Below the pieces are notes generated by a model, which saw only the letters and a list, made by a program, of their open reading frames with translations, did not search any database and was not told the origin of the DNA. Positions 53,515 through 64,000 of a DNA stretch of 64,000 nt are shown in pieces. Position 1 is the stretch's first letter. Each line of letters begins with the position of its first letter. The DNA comes from Acanthosoma haemorrhoidale (taxonomy: Eukaryota; Arthropoda; Insecta; Hemiptera; Acanthosomatidae). The translations under genes were made by a program, and so were the position numbers. The stretch spans positions 119,823,827 to 119,887,826 of the forward strand of contig OV884013.1 in assembly GCA_930367205.1 (NCBI GenBank). Reading direction: 5' to 3'.

Positions 53515-54962
53515 CACTGACAGGCCAAATATTCCACTCACTTGTACACAAATTGTATTTGTATATAATACATGGTAATTGTATATAATAGTTATTATTT
53601 ATTGAATTTATAAAATCTTTTTTACCTTTAATAAGGTTTTTAACGTTTATTAAATGAATCTTTGTTTAAAAATTTAAAATCAAAATGTGAACTGCTAAGA
53701 AACATGAAAAAAAAATGAAAAATAACCATTTTTATTCTGAAAGAAATTAATGACAGGATCATTTAATAGCGCGTATTTCCTCCTCTTGCCTTTATTACTT
53801 CTTGAAGACGCCTCGGCATACTTTCCACCAGTCCGGAAATGTCCCTTTGCTGGAGGTTAGCTCATTCTTCCCGAAGAGCCCTTTCAAGGTCCTGCAGTGT
53901 ATCAGGAAGTGCTGAAGGCGCTCTTATTCGTCTTCCGAGGTTATCCCATAAATTCACGACAGGGTTCAAATCTGGATTCATTAGAAATGAATGACCGCTG
54001 ATTTCGATGAGGATAGGCAACACACGATGTTCCAAAATCTCATCTACATAGCGCGAGGCCGTCAAAGACCCTCCACGAACAACAACCAATTCTGTGTGTC
54101 CATTGAAATCCCAGCCCACACCATTAAGGAACCACGTTGAAAAGGTTGGTTCTGGGTGAAATTACAGGCTGCATACCTTTCATTTCTTCTTCTCCGCACC
54201 TTTTCACGCCCGTCTGGAGATCGTAGAGTAAATCTAGATTCATCTGTAAAAAGTACAGCACACCATTCGTCCATTGTCCAATGACTGTGTTCTCGAGCAA
54301 AAGCCAGCCGTGTAACTCTGTGGGTTCTGGTCAATTCTGGTCCTCTTACTGGGCGAAAAACCATTAGTCCGTACACATTTAATCTTCTCCGAGCAGTACG
54401 TTCAGAAATTTGCACACCTCGAACTTCTTGGAGCTGATGAATCGCTTGAACCACGGTAAGGTTTCGTAAAATTCTTAAAGTAAGAAATCGGTCATCCTGT
54501 GGTTCTGTTGCCCTAGGCCGTCCAGAACCGGCCCTTCTATGGTAAGACCTAGTTTCTCGAAAACGCCTGACGGCGTCTCGTAGAGTTTCATAGGGAACTC
54601 CGATGGCATTAGCTGCATATCTAATGGAACGTCCATCATCAATAAGTGCCACACCACGTGCAACATCCTTAGCACGAAGAGGCATTTTTAAACTTAAAAT
54701 TGAGAAAATTAAAATCTCGAAGCCGAAAACTAAGAACGCAAATGACACCGAATAAACAGTTTTAATTCCATGGAAAGTAAACATTGGGAACGAAAGTCCT
54801 TTAATTGAATTAAGGATTATGGGTTACTATCCTCTATATTGACATTTCTAATTAAAAAAAATATATATTTATTTATAAAAAAAATTGACCAATCCAAAGC
54901 AGAAATATGTTGAGATGAAAACATGAAAAAATCAGGTGGGTGGAATTTTTTGCCTGTCAGTG
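53515..54962 (-). mobile_element. Tc1-like transposon, 1448 bp, near full length
   Basis: Ends CACTGACAGGCCAAATATTC (left) and the complement GAATTTTTTGCCTGTCAGTG (right), with TA at 53513-53514 and 54963-54964. Contains one transposase gene on the minus strand with three lesions. Confidence 0.94.
53763..54685 (-). pseudogene. Tc1-like transposase, broken
   Basis: Start M at 54685 (MPLRAKDVARGVALIDDGRS). Paired-like HTH region with GVPYETLRDAVRRFRETRSY and GSGRPRATEPQDDRFL, then HWTMDEWCAVLFTDESRFTL carrying the first catalytic aspartate. After the MVWAGISMD block there is a frameshift near 54115. Then comes YVDEILEHRVLPI and HSFLM joined directly to NPDLNPVVNLWDNLGRRI, so the segment with the second aspartate (normally a QDNARPH-like block) has been deleted. 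An in-frame TGA at about 53862 stands where W is expected, before ANLQQRDISGLVESMPRRLQ. The reconstructed frame ends at 53763-53765. A dead copy. Confidence 0.92.
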
Positions 54963-54964
54963 TA

Positions 54965-55805
54965 TTTACCCATTATTTGGTATCCTCGTCAAACTTACCT
55001 TGTCACTTCTGCACACTATGAATGAGTAGAGGAATTTATAGGTACCATTGGAGGCAGTGGGGTTTAAACCGAAAAAATGAAACACACCTATTCTGTTAAC
55101 CAAAATCCATTTTTTATTGTAATCCATTATAATACGACCATTTCAACATGTTTTTTTAACCATATTTTCTAAACTTATTTTTTTGTATTTATCGCATTAC
55201 TTATTTATTGTCTCAACTCAACTTTGTACTATTTATATAACTTTTAAATATTTCAATAGTTTATATTGTAATCATGACTGAGTGTGTTCGAATGCTTCAT
55301 CCAAATGGTTCTCGATCAAAGTAATATTACGACTAAAGGAATTGAATTAAAATTAAAACTTAAGGATTAATTCGATATAAATAACGCCATATCTCAATGG
55401 TGTGTGATCAAAGAGCTTATTACTCCCCTTTATGTTTCAATTAGACTGACGTAGGTAAATAACATAAAAATGGCATCAGAACATAGGACCATTTCACCAT
55501 TTCAAATTATTTAACTAATTAATCTCATTTATGAAGTTAACTGTCGCTGCTTATTATTGCTTTGCTAAGGGTGGTTCTTTACAATGACGTTCAATATCAT
55601 TATCACATGCATGGACTGCTCTGAGAGTGTTGTTTAAAAGTTTTTGCTGCAGTAAAAAAATTTTAATTTTCAGTTCAAAAATAAAAAGTTGATTCACCTT
55701 GAATCTGTGAAAATGTCAGTTGCATGGAACAAGGCGTAAAAAAATAACAATTTTGCGATATGACAATTATTTTATGTAAATCATAAGAAAGAATATATTT
55801 TATAT
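54965..55805. other. AT-rich, gene-free
   Basis: Nothing recognised. Confidence 0.6.
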
Positions 55806-56730
55806 TGAAACATCTTTATTGTGCTAAAATTACAATCTGCCTTATTAGGCAATAGGCAATTGAGATAAATGCTCTCATTCATGCCATATTGATAATTGTT
55901 CATTCACTCGCTTATTCATAAAGTATTTAGAAACAGTCCAGAGACCTCTCAAATCCACATAGTCACCTTCCTCGGATACGAAAGATGAAGCGGAGTCTTG
56001 GGAAGTCCCACTCGCTCTTTCAGCCACGTCACCGGATACGAGCCAGAGGAGGCTGACGAAGAGCGCGAGAGCCACAGACGCTCAGGATTGGAGAAGCTCC
56101 CCATCGTCAGGACTCCCACTGTCACGCATTTATAGCAGGTTTCGAGGGCACTGCTCCTATTCAGTCTCCGAGGAGGATTATAGGGATGAGTGGCGAAGTG
56201 CAATGACTGTGCTACAGGATTAGGGTGATTGGAAAGGCTACTGTGGAATTTCATAAACTTAGAAGGGATGAGTTCTAGAATGTAGGGTATATTAAGGTCG
56301 TTATGAAGGGTTTTGTTGCTGACATAATAAGGGGCATTTACTATTGTTCTCAGGACTTTTGATTGAAAGGATTGGATACGCTTGATGTTCGACTTTTTTG
56401 CTGTCCCCCATAGCTCTATTCCGTATGTCCAGATTGGTTTAAGTATAACTTTGTAGATTAGTAGTTTATTTTCTGTTGAGAGATGGGATGTCCTTTGAAG
56501 TAGTCTGTACATTTGTCCAAAGCGCCTGTTTAGTTCTTGTCTTTTTAGTCTCGTATGTGGGTTCCAGGTCAGTCGTTTGTCGAGATGGAAGCCTAAGTAT
56601 CGTACTGTCTCGAATACAGGGAGAGGAATAGAATTAAAATAAACTAGTGGACAAGTCTTGCGACAAAGGGTGAAGGTACAAAACTCTGGTCTCCTTTCAA
56701 AGCGAATAAATCTTTCGCCTTTTACTAAAA
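55806..56730 (-). pseudogene. Family A non-LTR copy A11, longest ORF2 stretch
   Basis: Minus-strand frame open through most of the Jockey-like RT C-terminus: GERFIRFERRPEFCTFTLCR, YLGFHLDKRLTWNPHTRLKR, QELNRRFGQMYRLLQRTSHL, STENKLLIYKVILKPIWTYG, IELWGTAKKSNIKRIQSFQS, APYYVSNKTLHNDLNIPYIL. At PPRRL the frame departs from the family end (KRQWPRDL stop in A12). The RT palm is missing (5' truncation). The 3' end is TTTATTGTGCTAAAATTAC in complement. Best reference for the family in this window. Confidence 0.92.
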
Positions 56731-57587
56731 AAAAAATTAAATAAATAAATAATACTTTGTCACTTACTTTTCTTTTTATTTTTAACATATTTTAAGCATC
56801 ATTGAGGGGCGATTTAATGATAAATTACGAACACAATTTTAGTAATTATGTTAAAAAAATATTATTATAAATATTATGAACCAGGTTGTCGAAAGATTTC
56901 CTGCCCTGGTCGATACGTTGGAAAAATATTTAGGTTTAAAAGCCAGATATTTAAAAGGTTCCCGTACAGTAGTAATGTACGGAAAAGGCTTAGGATTTAT
57001 ATTTTATTTAAAAAAGTTTTTTTTTTAAATAGTACAAAGCAGGAGTTATATACATAGAATCATAATAAGAAAATGGTAAAATAAAATGATATATAAAGGA
57101 AGTCAATAGATGGAAAATTATTCTGTTTTATTCTGCATACTTTATATCTATGAACTATTCATTTTAGAAGCTTTTCTATTTTATCATTGTTTACTAATAG
57201 ATTACTTTTACTTAATGAGACTACAAATACTATCTTATAATATTTTATTGTTGTTTTATATATTTTAGTGCCAATTTATATGTTATTTATTAATATTTAT
57301 CAGGTAAAGAAGACTGGCAGGGCTGGTAACAAGTCTTTCTTTCTCTCCTCTCGCCTTGACCTCAGCCTCAACGTCGTCTTTTTTTATGGTCGATCTGCCC
57401 ATCCCAGCCTTCGAAGAAATTATCACAGCAACGTATTCAGAGCTAGATAAGGCTCATCAGTTTACTAAATATTCTACTACCATTTATATCTTATCGAACG
57501 AATCTTCAAATAGCCCAATAGTAATTATTATAATTAATTTTTCAGCAGGATTGCATAATAACTTAATTTTTATTGATAATAAGTAAT
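56731..57587. other. AT-rich, gene-free
   Basis: Nothing recognised; short frames lack motifs. Confidence 0.6.
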
Positions 57588-57685
57588 CAAGTAAGATAAC
57601 GAAAATGCTTACGTTAGTAGACAATTATTTAGTATACGACTACAGTATAACTCGCCTATGAGAGATTCGGTTATAAGACCCTATA
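57588..57685 (+). repeat. Copy of pogo-like fossil left end
   Basis: AATCAAGTAAGATAACGAAA through TTCGGTTATAAGACC repeats 28881-28977, including TA-CAGTATAACTC at 57641. The Tigger-like MITE is inserted just downstream. Confidence 0.85.
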
Positions 57686-58446
57686 CAGTAGAATCCCGAT
57701 AATTCGTATTGTCAAGGGACTGAAAGTTTGGTACGAATTATCGGGAATACCAATTATCGGGAGTACAAAATTAAAAAACGTATTAATGCAAACATGTATG
57801 TATTAAGAAGTATGTACAATGTAGTAAGGATAAAAACTGCTTAATACTTAGCTAAACAATAAACAATACATGCAATAAAAAATATGTACTTATGTTCTAG
57901 ATTAAATAAACACCAATCATTTGTACGAAAAAAATCCGTAATTTTTTTTGACGCAATCCTTGCAGACGGGTATTGTCAATTCCTTTGTATATTTCCTTCA
58001 ACTGGTACATTTGAATTCCTTGCTGGCGCGAACCACTTTTTTAAGTTCTCTTCAAGTTGTGGGTAATCACCAGCCTTGAAGCGTTTTTACTTTGCTGCTT
58101 GATGTCTGGGAAGTGATTTTGTCCTTGTTCTTCAGGATTGATGTGATCGTGGAACGAGGGACGTTAAAACGCTCGGATACGTCAATTTGCTTAAAGCCAC
58201 TGGCCACGGCGTTTATGATTTGTTGTTTCTATTTAATAGAGAGGCTAACTATTTTCGAAGGCATGGTAACGTGTGACAACGATAAATAAAACGAGACTGA
58301 ACTGTAGAAACCATAGAAAAGCTTACTACAATTCCTACAACTTTCCCTCTCTCCTCTACTTATTTCCTGTCAGCAAAAAGAGTACGAATCACATATGGGA
58401 TTTCATAGAAAACATTTATCTCGCACTCATTATCGGGATTCCACTG
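57686..58446 (-). mobile_element. Tigger/pogo-like deleted element, 761 bp
   Basis: Ends CAGTAGAATCCCGATAATTC and the complement of ATTATCGGGATTCCACTG, with TA at 57684-57685 and 58447-58448. Just inside the left end a second copy of the motif ATTATCGGGA recurs three times. Carries the N-terminal part of a transposase on the minus strand. Confidence 0.9.
57930..58264 (-). pseudogene. Tigger/pogo transposase N-terminus
   Basis: Minus strand from MPSKIVSLSIK, then a TAG in place of a sense codon, KQQIINAVASGFKQIDVSER, FNVPRSTITSILKNKDKITS (psq-type helix-turn-helix). After a frame change comes PQLEENLKKWFAPARNSNVP (CENP-B-type HTH start). The DDE domain is absent. Non-functional. Confidence 0.85.
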
Positions 58447-58448
58447 TA

Positions 58449-59504
58449 CTATTAACGATTTCTCAATCTGTGCTTTTCTCCATCCACGTGACAATATACA
58501 TATTCATATCGCAATGAATAGAACTGCCCCGTAATAATAAAGTAGAAAATTGTTATTTATATCCTAATGGAAACCGGAAGCGTTAGCTGCTGTAAATGCT
58601 TGTGCATATATAAACTTATGATATTTCTGTTGACCTTTACACTTTCAAATACTACATTAAACCAACAAAAAACAGCAAAAATAAAAATGGTCTTTAAATT
58701 GGTAGGTTTCCAGTCTTGTTAGATACTTGTGATATCTAGGAGGCGGTAATCAGCTGATACCGGTGATGGGGTCAATTTCGAACCACAGATCGTCACTTAC
58801 AATTAAACCTTCTCAATATGTAGCGGAATTCCTCGTTTGTACTCAACTTGTCAGGTTCTAACAAACCACGGAGCTTTGAGGACTAGTTTGTAGAACTTTG
58901 AAAAGTTTGTAGTTTCTGAAGTTTCTGAAGTGGTAGTCTAACTAGGGCAAACCTATGCCATTAGTGGACATAGTGAGGATTTGTTTGAAAGAACGGCAAA
59001 GTACCGTTTCATGCGGATGCACAATAATAACTTATACAACAACACAATATACAATTAACTCAATAATAGAAAAACTCAAGTAGTTGTAATTTTCACATCA
59101 TTATTTTTACAATTTTATTGCGAACTATATTTTTGTATTATTTTACCATATGCTCGTATAGGCGTTGCATTATAATGTATAATGCATAGTAATGCTCACG
59201 GTTTTAGAATAGCTACCGTCAATTGAGTATCATACAATGTCATAGCAAATAGACAGAAAGTATTAGTTGTATTAGCGTTGACCAGTTACCTCTTTAAGTC
59301 AATTGAAACTAAAAATACATTAATGTGTCACCATAATTGGTTTTTAGGGTCACTGATCTGTAACTCTGATCTGGTTCAATTGATCTCTATTTCATCCTAA
59401 GCATTCGCCCTCCTGATGATGTGAAGAATTCCTGTCAAGTCTAAAGGGACATAACTTAGGGGCAGGTAAGACTTCTTCAGATCTTTACATTACCTTCACC
59501 CTCT
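58449..59504. other. AT-rich, gene-free
   Basis: Nothing recognised. Confidence 0.6.
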
Positions 59505-60305
59505 GCTGCAAGTCTTGTCCACTAGTTTTTTTAATTCTATCCCTCTTTCTGTATCCGAGACAGTAACGTATTGAGGCTTCCATCTCGACAAACGACTGAC
59601 CTGGAACCCACATACGAAGCTAAAAAGACAAGAACTAAACAGACGATTTGGACAACTGTACAGACTACTTCGAAGGACATCCCATCTCTCAAAAAAATAA
59701 ATTACTAATCTACAAAGCTATTCTTAAGCCAATCTGTACAGTAGAGAAGTCGAAGATCAAGCGTATCCAATCCTATCAATCAAAAGTCCTGAGAACAATA
59801 GTAAATGCCCCTTATTATGTCAGCGACAAAACCCTTCATAACGATCTTAATATACCTTACATTCTCGAACTCATCCCTTCCAAGTTCATGAAATTCCATA
59901 GTAACCTATCCAACCACCCTAATCCCCTAGCACAGTCATTGCACTGCACCACTCATCCCTATATTCCTCCTCGGAGACTGAAACGGCAGTGGCCTCGTGA
60001 CCTGCTATAAATCCGTGACAGTGGGAGTCCTGGCAATGGCCAGTTTCTCCAATCATGTCCTGAGCGTATGTGGCTCTCGCGCTCTTCGTCAGACTCCACT
60101 GGCTCGTATCCAGTGACGGAGGAGTGTGGGAGGCTTCCAAAGACTCTGCTTCCTCCTTCGCATGCCAGGTAGGTGACAACCATGTGGATTTGGGAGGTAT
60201 CTGGGCTGTTTGTAAGTACTGTATGGATGAAAATTGTAAATATAGTATGAATGAGAACATTTATCACAATTACTTATTGCCTAATATAATACACAATAAA
60301 GAATT
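59505..60305 (+). pseudogene. Family A non-LTR copy A12
   Basis: Plus strand: CTGCAAGTCTTGTCCACTAG (the CRKTCPLV region), RLTWNPHTKLKRQELNRRFG, then a small deletion and frame change, NKLLIYKAILKPICTV, KSKIKRIQSYQSKVLRTIVN, APYYVSDKTLHNDLNIPYIL, and the apparent family C-terminus RRLKRQWPRDLL with stop at 60008-60010. 3'UTR and 3' end at about 60303 (ACACAATAAAG). Confidence 0.9.
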
Positions 60306-62036
60306 TTCAATAAAGTTTCCTTCTGATCCTTAAAACGTTTTAAACAAATTATTTTTGAGGATTCTTAGTCTGGACATAATATGTTAAGACGATTAAAATT
60401 TCGAAGGCTTTTTAGATGGGTCCCAAAAGCCCATTATAGTAATTGGTTATCCGATATTAATATAATTTAATTTATAACCCTTCAGTTTAGTGCGTCCCTC
60501 AGCCACGATAATAACCTCAATTCGACCTGAGAATAATTACATCCCGAGGGCTATTTCACCCACACCATCACCTCTAAGCTGCTATGTAGCCTAACTATCA
60601 TGATGTATATAATTCATTTAGTCATAATAATTATGATAATATATTTAGTTATTTAATTAAGATAATAATAAAATTTATTAATTACAATTAGAATATGCTA
60701 AAGGTTTCCGTGTGGAATGATATGAATGATTATTCTACATATAAAAAAAAAATTAAATATATATTTATTTTACCACATATATTACATAAATGGTTTTGTA
60801 TAATAAAATAATGCTACTGTCATAATATCGTCACAAAAAAAATGTGAATTTTGAAAATGTTACATGTCAACAATACATACAATCGAACATTTTCCTTACA
60901 TAATAATATGGGGTATTTTCTCCAGAAACTGTCGATTTTGTAACTAAAACAAATGATATGAAACTCCACTAATATTTCTTATATAATATGTTAAATATGT
61001 ACAGAGCTTTCTTCGTAGCTTACATCATTTCTCATTGCTTTCATCTCCACATATTACACATTGAAGTATTTCTTTTTTTTTTTGTACAATTTTATTAAAA
61101 CAGTCAAGTGGAATACAAGGACACATCGACTAAAACGATGGTAAGTTCCAAGTCTAATTTAAAGTTTATTATTATTGCTCATAAAATAATTATGGCTCAG
61201 TAATGAACTTGATTGCTGAAGAAATAACGGCAAAATAGAATAGTGACAAAACATATATACTAATAGAAAATATAACAACATTAATAGGCTATAAAAATAT
61301 TCACTTTTAAAACAATTCATTGTCAGTTTCAGGGATATCAATTATAAATTGTAAATAAATTAAGTACCGCAAACTTATTAATTAAGATTTCTGGGCATTA
61401 GAGCTAATTGCCACTTGTTGAATCCATGAAAAACAAATTATATCTATACAGTCTAAGTTCCAATACAACATGCATAATTTTTACGATTTTCCGTATACAT
61501 AGATTAGAATTATCATTTAATAGACATCATATAATAAAACATCAATATCCTACACACCGTATACGTACCAAACATATTATGTACATATAATTTAAAATGG
61601 AAGTCATTTTCAATGAACTCAAAAACAATAGATTATAATAATGGATTACTTTCTAAGATTACTTGCTAGGCGTCAACGCAAAAATGAGTGTTGGGATATT
61701 GACTTTGGAGAAGTTAAATTTTCATCAAATTTAAATAATTTTTTTCAGTATGATCTATAAGCCTTCTCCAACTATCTCACACGAGGGCCTGGTCTAGACT
61801 GCCGTGATGCATAGAAGAGCTGAGCGTTGATAAATTTGATGAAAATCTCACTACTCACTTTAATCCGATTTTCTGACTAACTCTTCCACTCAGAAAGAAT
61901 AAGTTTAGACTAGGAAGAAAATATTCGAATATTAAAGAAATTGTTGCTTAACGTTCAGGAGGGTTGGAAATCAGAGGGCTTCACAAAACTCTCATACAAC
62001 AAAGTACGCGTATATATTCGGCAGTGACTTTGGTAA
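60306..62036. other. AT-rich, gene-free
   Basis: Very AT-rich. No repeat match in the window and no credible frame. Confidence 0.6.
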
Positions 62037-62038
62037 TA

Positions 62039-62808
62039 AAGGGTGTCCCAGAATTAACGCTAGATTTAAATTTGCCGCCATTTGTGCAGTAAAGTACTGG
62101 CAGCCCTAAAAATAAAAACAATTTGTCAGCTGACAGTTTAGGGTTAGTAAAAATGGAGCGTTACACGATAGAACAACGTGTCTTTATTGTTGAACATTAT
62201 CTCAAAAATAATGAAAGATTGGCGGCCGAAGTTCGAAAAATTCATACAAAATATGGTCGGAATAGTGTTTTGACTTCATCGACTCCTTAATTGAAAAATT
62301 TAGGGAGGCTGGATCAGTTGGAGACACTAAACACACTAATCGACCAAAAACAAGCCGTTCAAATGTCAATATCGAAGCAGTGCGTGAGAGTGTTGAAAAT
62401 CCAGGAACATCAATTCGGCGTCGTAAACACAGTTCTTTGTGCCAAAATTGGATGATATTGGTGTGGCCGATATGTGGTTTCAACAAGATGGTGCCACATG
62501 CCGTACAGCCCATGAAACAATTCAAATACTGCATGAGACATTACCAGGTCGTGTACTCTCTCGTTTCAGTGATCATAATTGGCCCCCTGGATCGTGTGAT
62601 TTAACACCTTTAGATTTCTTTTTGAGGGGTTATTTGAAGTCAAAGGTTTATGTCAACAAGCCCACATCCACCCGTGCATTAAAAGAGGAAATTCAACCAC
62701 ATTTATGTCAAATGGTATTTATAATTCAATAAAAAAAATAACAACAAAAATACTAAAAACTGTGTTTTCTATTTAAATCAAATGTTGCGTTAATTCTGGG
62801 ACACCCTA
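62039..62808 (+). mobile_element. Internally deleted DD41D element, copy 4 (770 bp)
   Basis: Ends AAGGGTGTCCCAGAATTAAC and the complement of GTTAATTCTGGGACACCC, with TA at 62037-62038 and 62809-62810. The deletion junction (GTTCTTTGTGCCAAAATTGG, about 62435) is the same as in copies 1 and 3. An extra deletion removes about 110 bp near the transposase C-terminus, after KEEIQPHLCQMV. Confidence 0.93.
62153..62731 (+). pseudogene. Deleted DD41D transposase, copy 4
   Basis: From MERYTIEQRVFIVEHYLKNN (ATG at 62153). A frameshift follows at VRKIHTKYG and a small deletion in the TVKRLI block. After the shared deletion the correct frame reads PKLDDIGVADMWFQQDGATC, then NWPPGSCDLTPLDFFLRGYL and KVYVNKPTSTRALKEEIQ, cut at FIIQ stop. 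Not functional. Confidence 0.88.
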
Positions 62809-62878
62809 TATATACAATTAAACATTCGTATACAGATCTGACAAATTATTAAACAATAAACAATAGTAAGTTATCTGT

Positions 62879-63122
62879 TCATTTGTAGATAAACATGAGA
62901 GTGGACAAAGTCAGGCACAGTAGAACAATAAAACTGTTCCAAACGTGACGATGGATTACAGCTGACCCACTGCATATCTTCACGTTGATTTTGCTACAAC
63001 GTGGAGTGTACACTCGAATGCTGGCCAGTGTGTCTGCGATCTTTCTTATGAATATGGCCTCCTCTTTCCTGCACTTGAGCCAACTGGCGTAGTAGACGCA
63101 CTTGAGGAAGCCGTGCTTGGCG
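62879..63122 (-). CDS. Possible terminal exon of an unidentified minus-strand gene
   Basis: On the minus strand a good acceptor, TTGACTTGTTTTCCCACAG, ends at 63123 and is followed by markedly GC-richer sequence: AKHGFLKCVYYASWLKCRKE, EAIFIRKIADTLASIRVYTP, RCSKINVKICSGSAVIHRHV, then a hydrophobic C-terminus FIVLLCLTLSTLMFIYK and TGA. The first base completes a codon from the previous exon. The last 17 residues could be a membrane anchor, or the real exon may end at an earlier donor (for example before GTGGGT) with the rest intronic. I recognise no family; upstream exons would lie beyond the window or are unseen. Confidence 0.35.
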
Positions 63123-63308
63123 CTGTGGGAAAACAAGTCAACCAGAGATCAAACCATTCATTAATTGTCACTATCCAGTATATATCATATATATATTTAT
63201 ATTGTTGTGATATTAGATATTGTGGAGTTTTTATATAATATTTAATCCAACTTATCAAGAAGGAAAAATAAAAACAATAGAGAGTGGATGAAAAAAACAA
63301 AAGAGAAT

Positions 63309-63545
63309 ATAGTTGTTGTTGTGATGATGCGAACACACACATAATTTTTCTCTATCTAGTTATGGGACCGGCCTAGTGTATAGGTGTCTGGGTCTGGTGA
63401 TCAATGGAAAAACATATAGTATAGTTGTTGTTGTATCATAATGAACACACACAAAATTACTCTCTAGTTTTAGCCAGTTATAATTAGTTGTTGTTGTGGT
63501 TCTGAGAGAACCCACTCTAGTTTTGGGATCGGCCTGTGATACATG
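63309..63545 (+). repeat. Degenerate tandem repeat, three units
   Basis: AGTTGTTGTTGT starts units at 63311, 63423 and 63486. Units share GAACACACACA and, in the first and third, TTTTGGGATCGGCCT-like ends. Old duplication; no coding sense. Confidence 0.75.
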
Positions 63546-64000
63546 TTAGCTGTAAATTGTGTGTCAGAAAAACTTTAAAATTTCTTTTGGTTAGTGGTAT
63601 TGAACTTGGCAGAACCAAGAAGAGCCATTGCAACAAAAGAAAAAGAACTGATTTGGTTTGAAAATAATTGATGAGGATAAAAGAAGAAGAAGAAGCAAAA
63701 TTGTTAACAAGTATTTATAAATAATTAATTATAATCTTTTGCCAGAATAAATTTTGTTAGAAGAACCTTAAAAATCAGTTATTAACTAATAAAATAAAAT
63801 TAAAAATAAAATTACGTTATCTTATATTAAAAGAGCGTAAATATTTTTATAATATATATCATATAAGAAGGAAGAACAAGTAATCAATAATAAACTCAAA
63901 ATACAGTGAAATCTATAAAATACATACTAGTTAATCAGAAAATCACTTGCCTACCCGTCTACCAATCAATATATTCCATAAAATATGAACACCAATCTTA
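63546..64000. other. AT-rich, gene-free
   Basis: A GAAGAA-rich patch near 63690. Nothing else recognised. Confidence 0.6.

Noticed and set aside
55949..56788. Functional 279-residue host gene
   Set aside because: It is the C-terminal part of a Jockey-like ORF2 and ends in a frameshifted 3'UTR.

Overview
This is a window of AT-rich nuclear DNA from an animal, most likely an arthropod and probably an insect. I infer that from the transposon mix: Jockey-like non-LTR retrotransposons, Tc1/mariner elements of several subfamilies, and pogo/Tigger elements. There is no bacterial-style gene organisation, and the only credible host genes are a few short, GC-richer exons bounded by splice signals. I cannot name the species.

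Almost everything recognisable is a mobile-element relic. Two non-LTR families dominate. I call them family A (12 copies, 3'-end fragments of a Jockey-like ORF2 plus 3'UTR) and family B (8 copies, same clade, with a conserved 3'UTR hairpin). DNA transposons include an internally deleted Tc1/mariner family with DD41D-like spacing (copies near 22.5, 26.8, 47.9, 50.7 and 62.0 kb), a related element at 8.2 kb, a mariner at 40 kb that keeps a 250-residue open frame, a mariner MITE at 34.4 kb, a Tc1-like element at 53.5-55.0 kb and a Tigger-like MITE at 57.7 kb.

Layout: 1-14.7 kb is dominated by a composite inverted repeat (arms at 1-5.2 kb and 11.3-13.0 kb, with a partial third copy at 14.2 kb). 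Its left side holds a 47-bp hairpin minisatellite split by a solo LTR with an exact 5-bp target duplication. The repeat also carries a GC-rich 77-codon frame whose two copies differ only at synonymous sites. A 162-bp tandem triplication lies at 9.6-10.1 kb. From 16.2 to 18.8 kb are three or four phase-compatible exons of an unidentified plus-strand host gene; their large intron holds a 1.5-kb near-palindrome. From 19 to 39 kb are nested A, B, C, D and pogo relics. From 40 to 63 kb are further A and B copies and most of the better preserved DNA transposons. A possible minus-strand terminal exon lies near 63 kb.

No intact autonomous transposon was found. The families read as a history of trans-mobilised deletion derivatives, 5'-truncated retrotransposon insertions and inverted segmental duplications. 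Stretches not listed below are AT-rich and hold nothing I can name.
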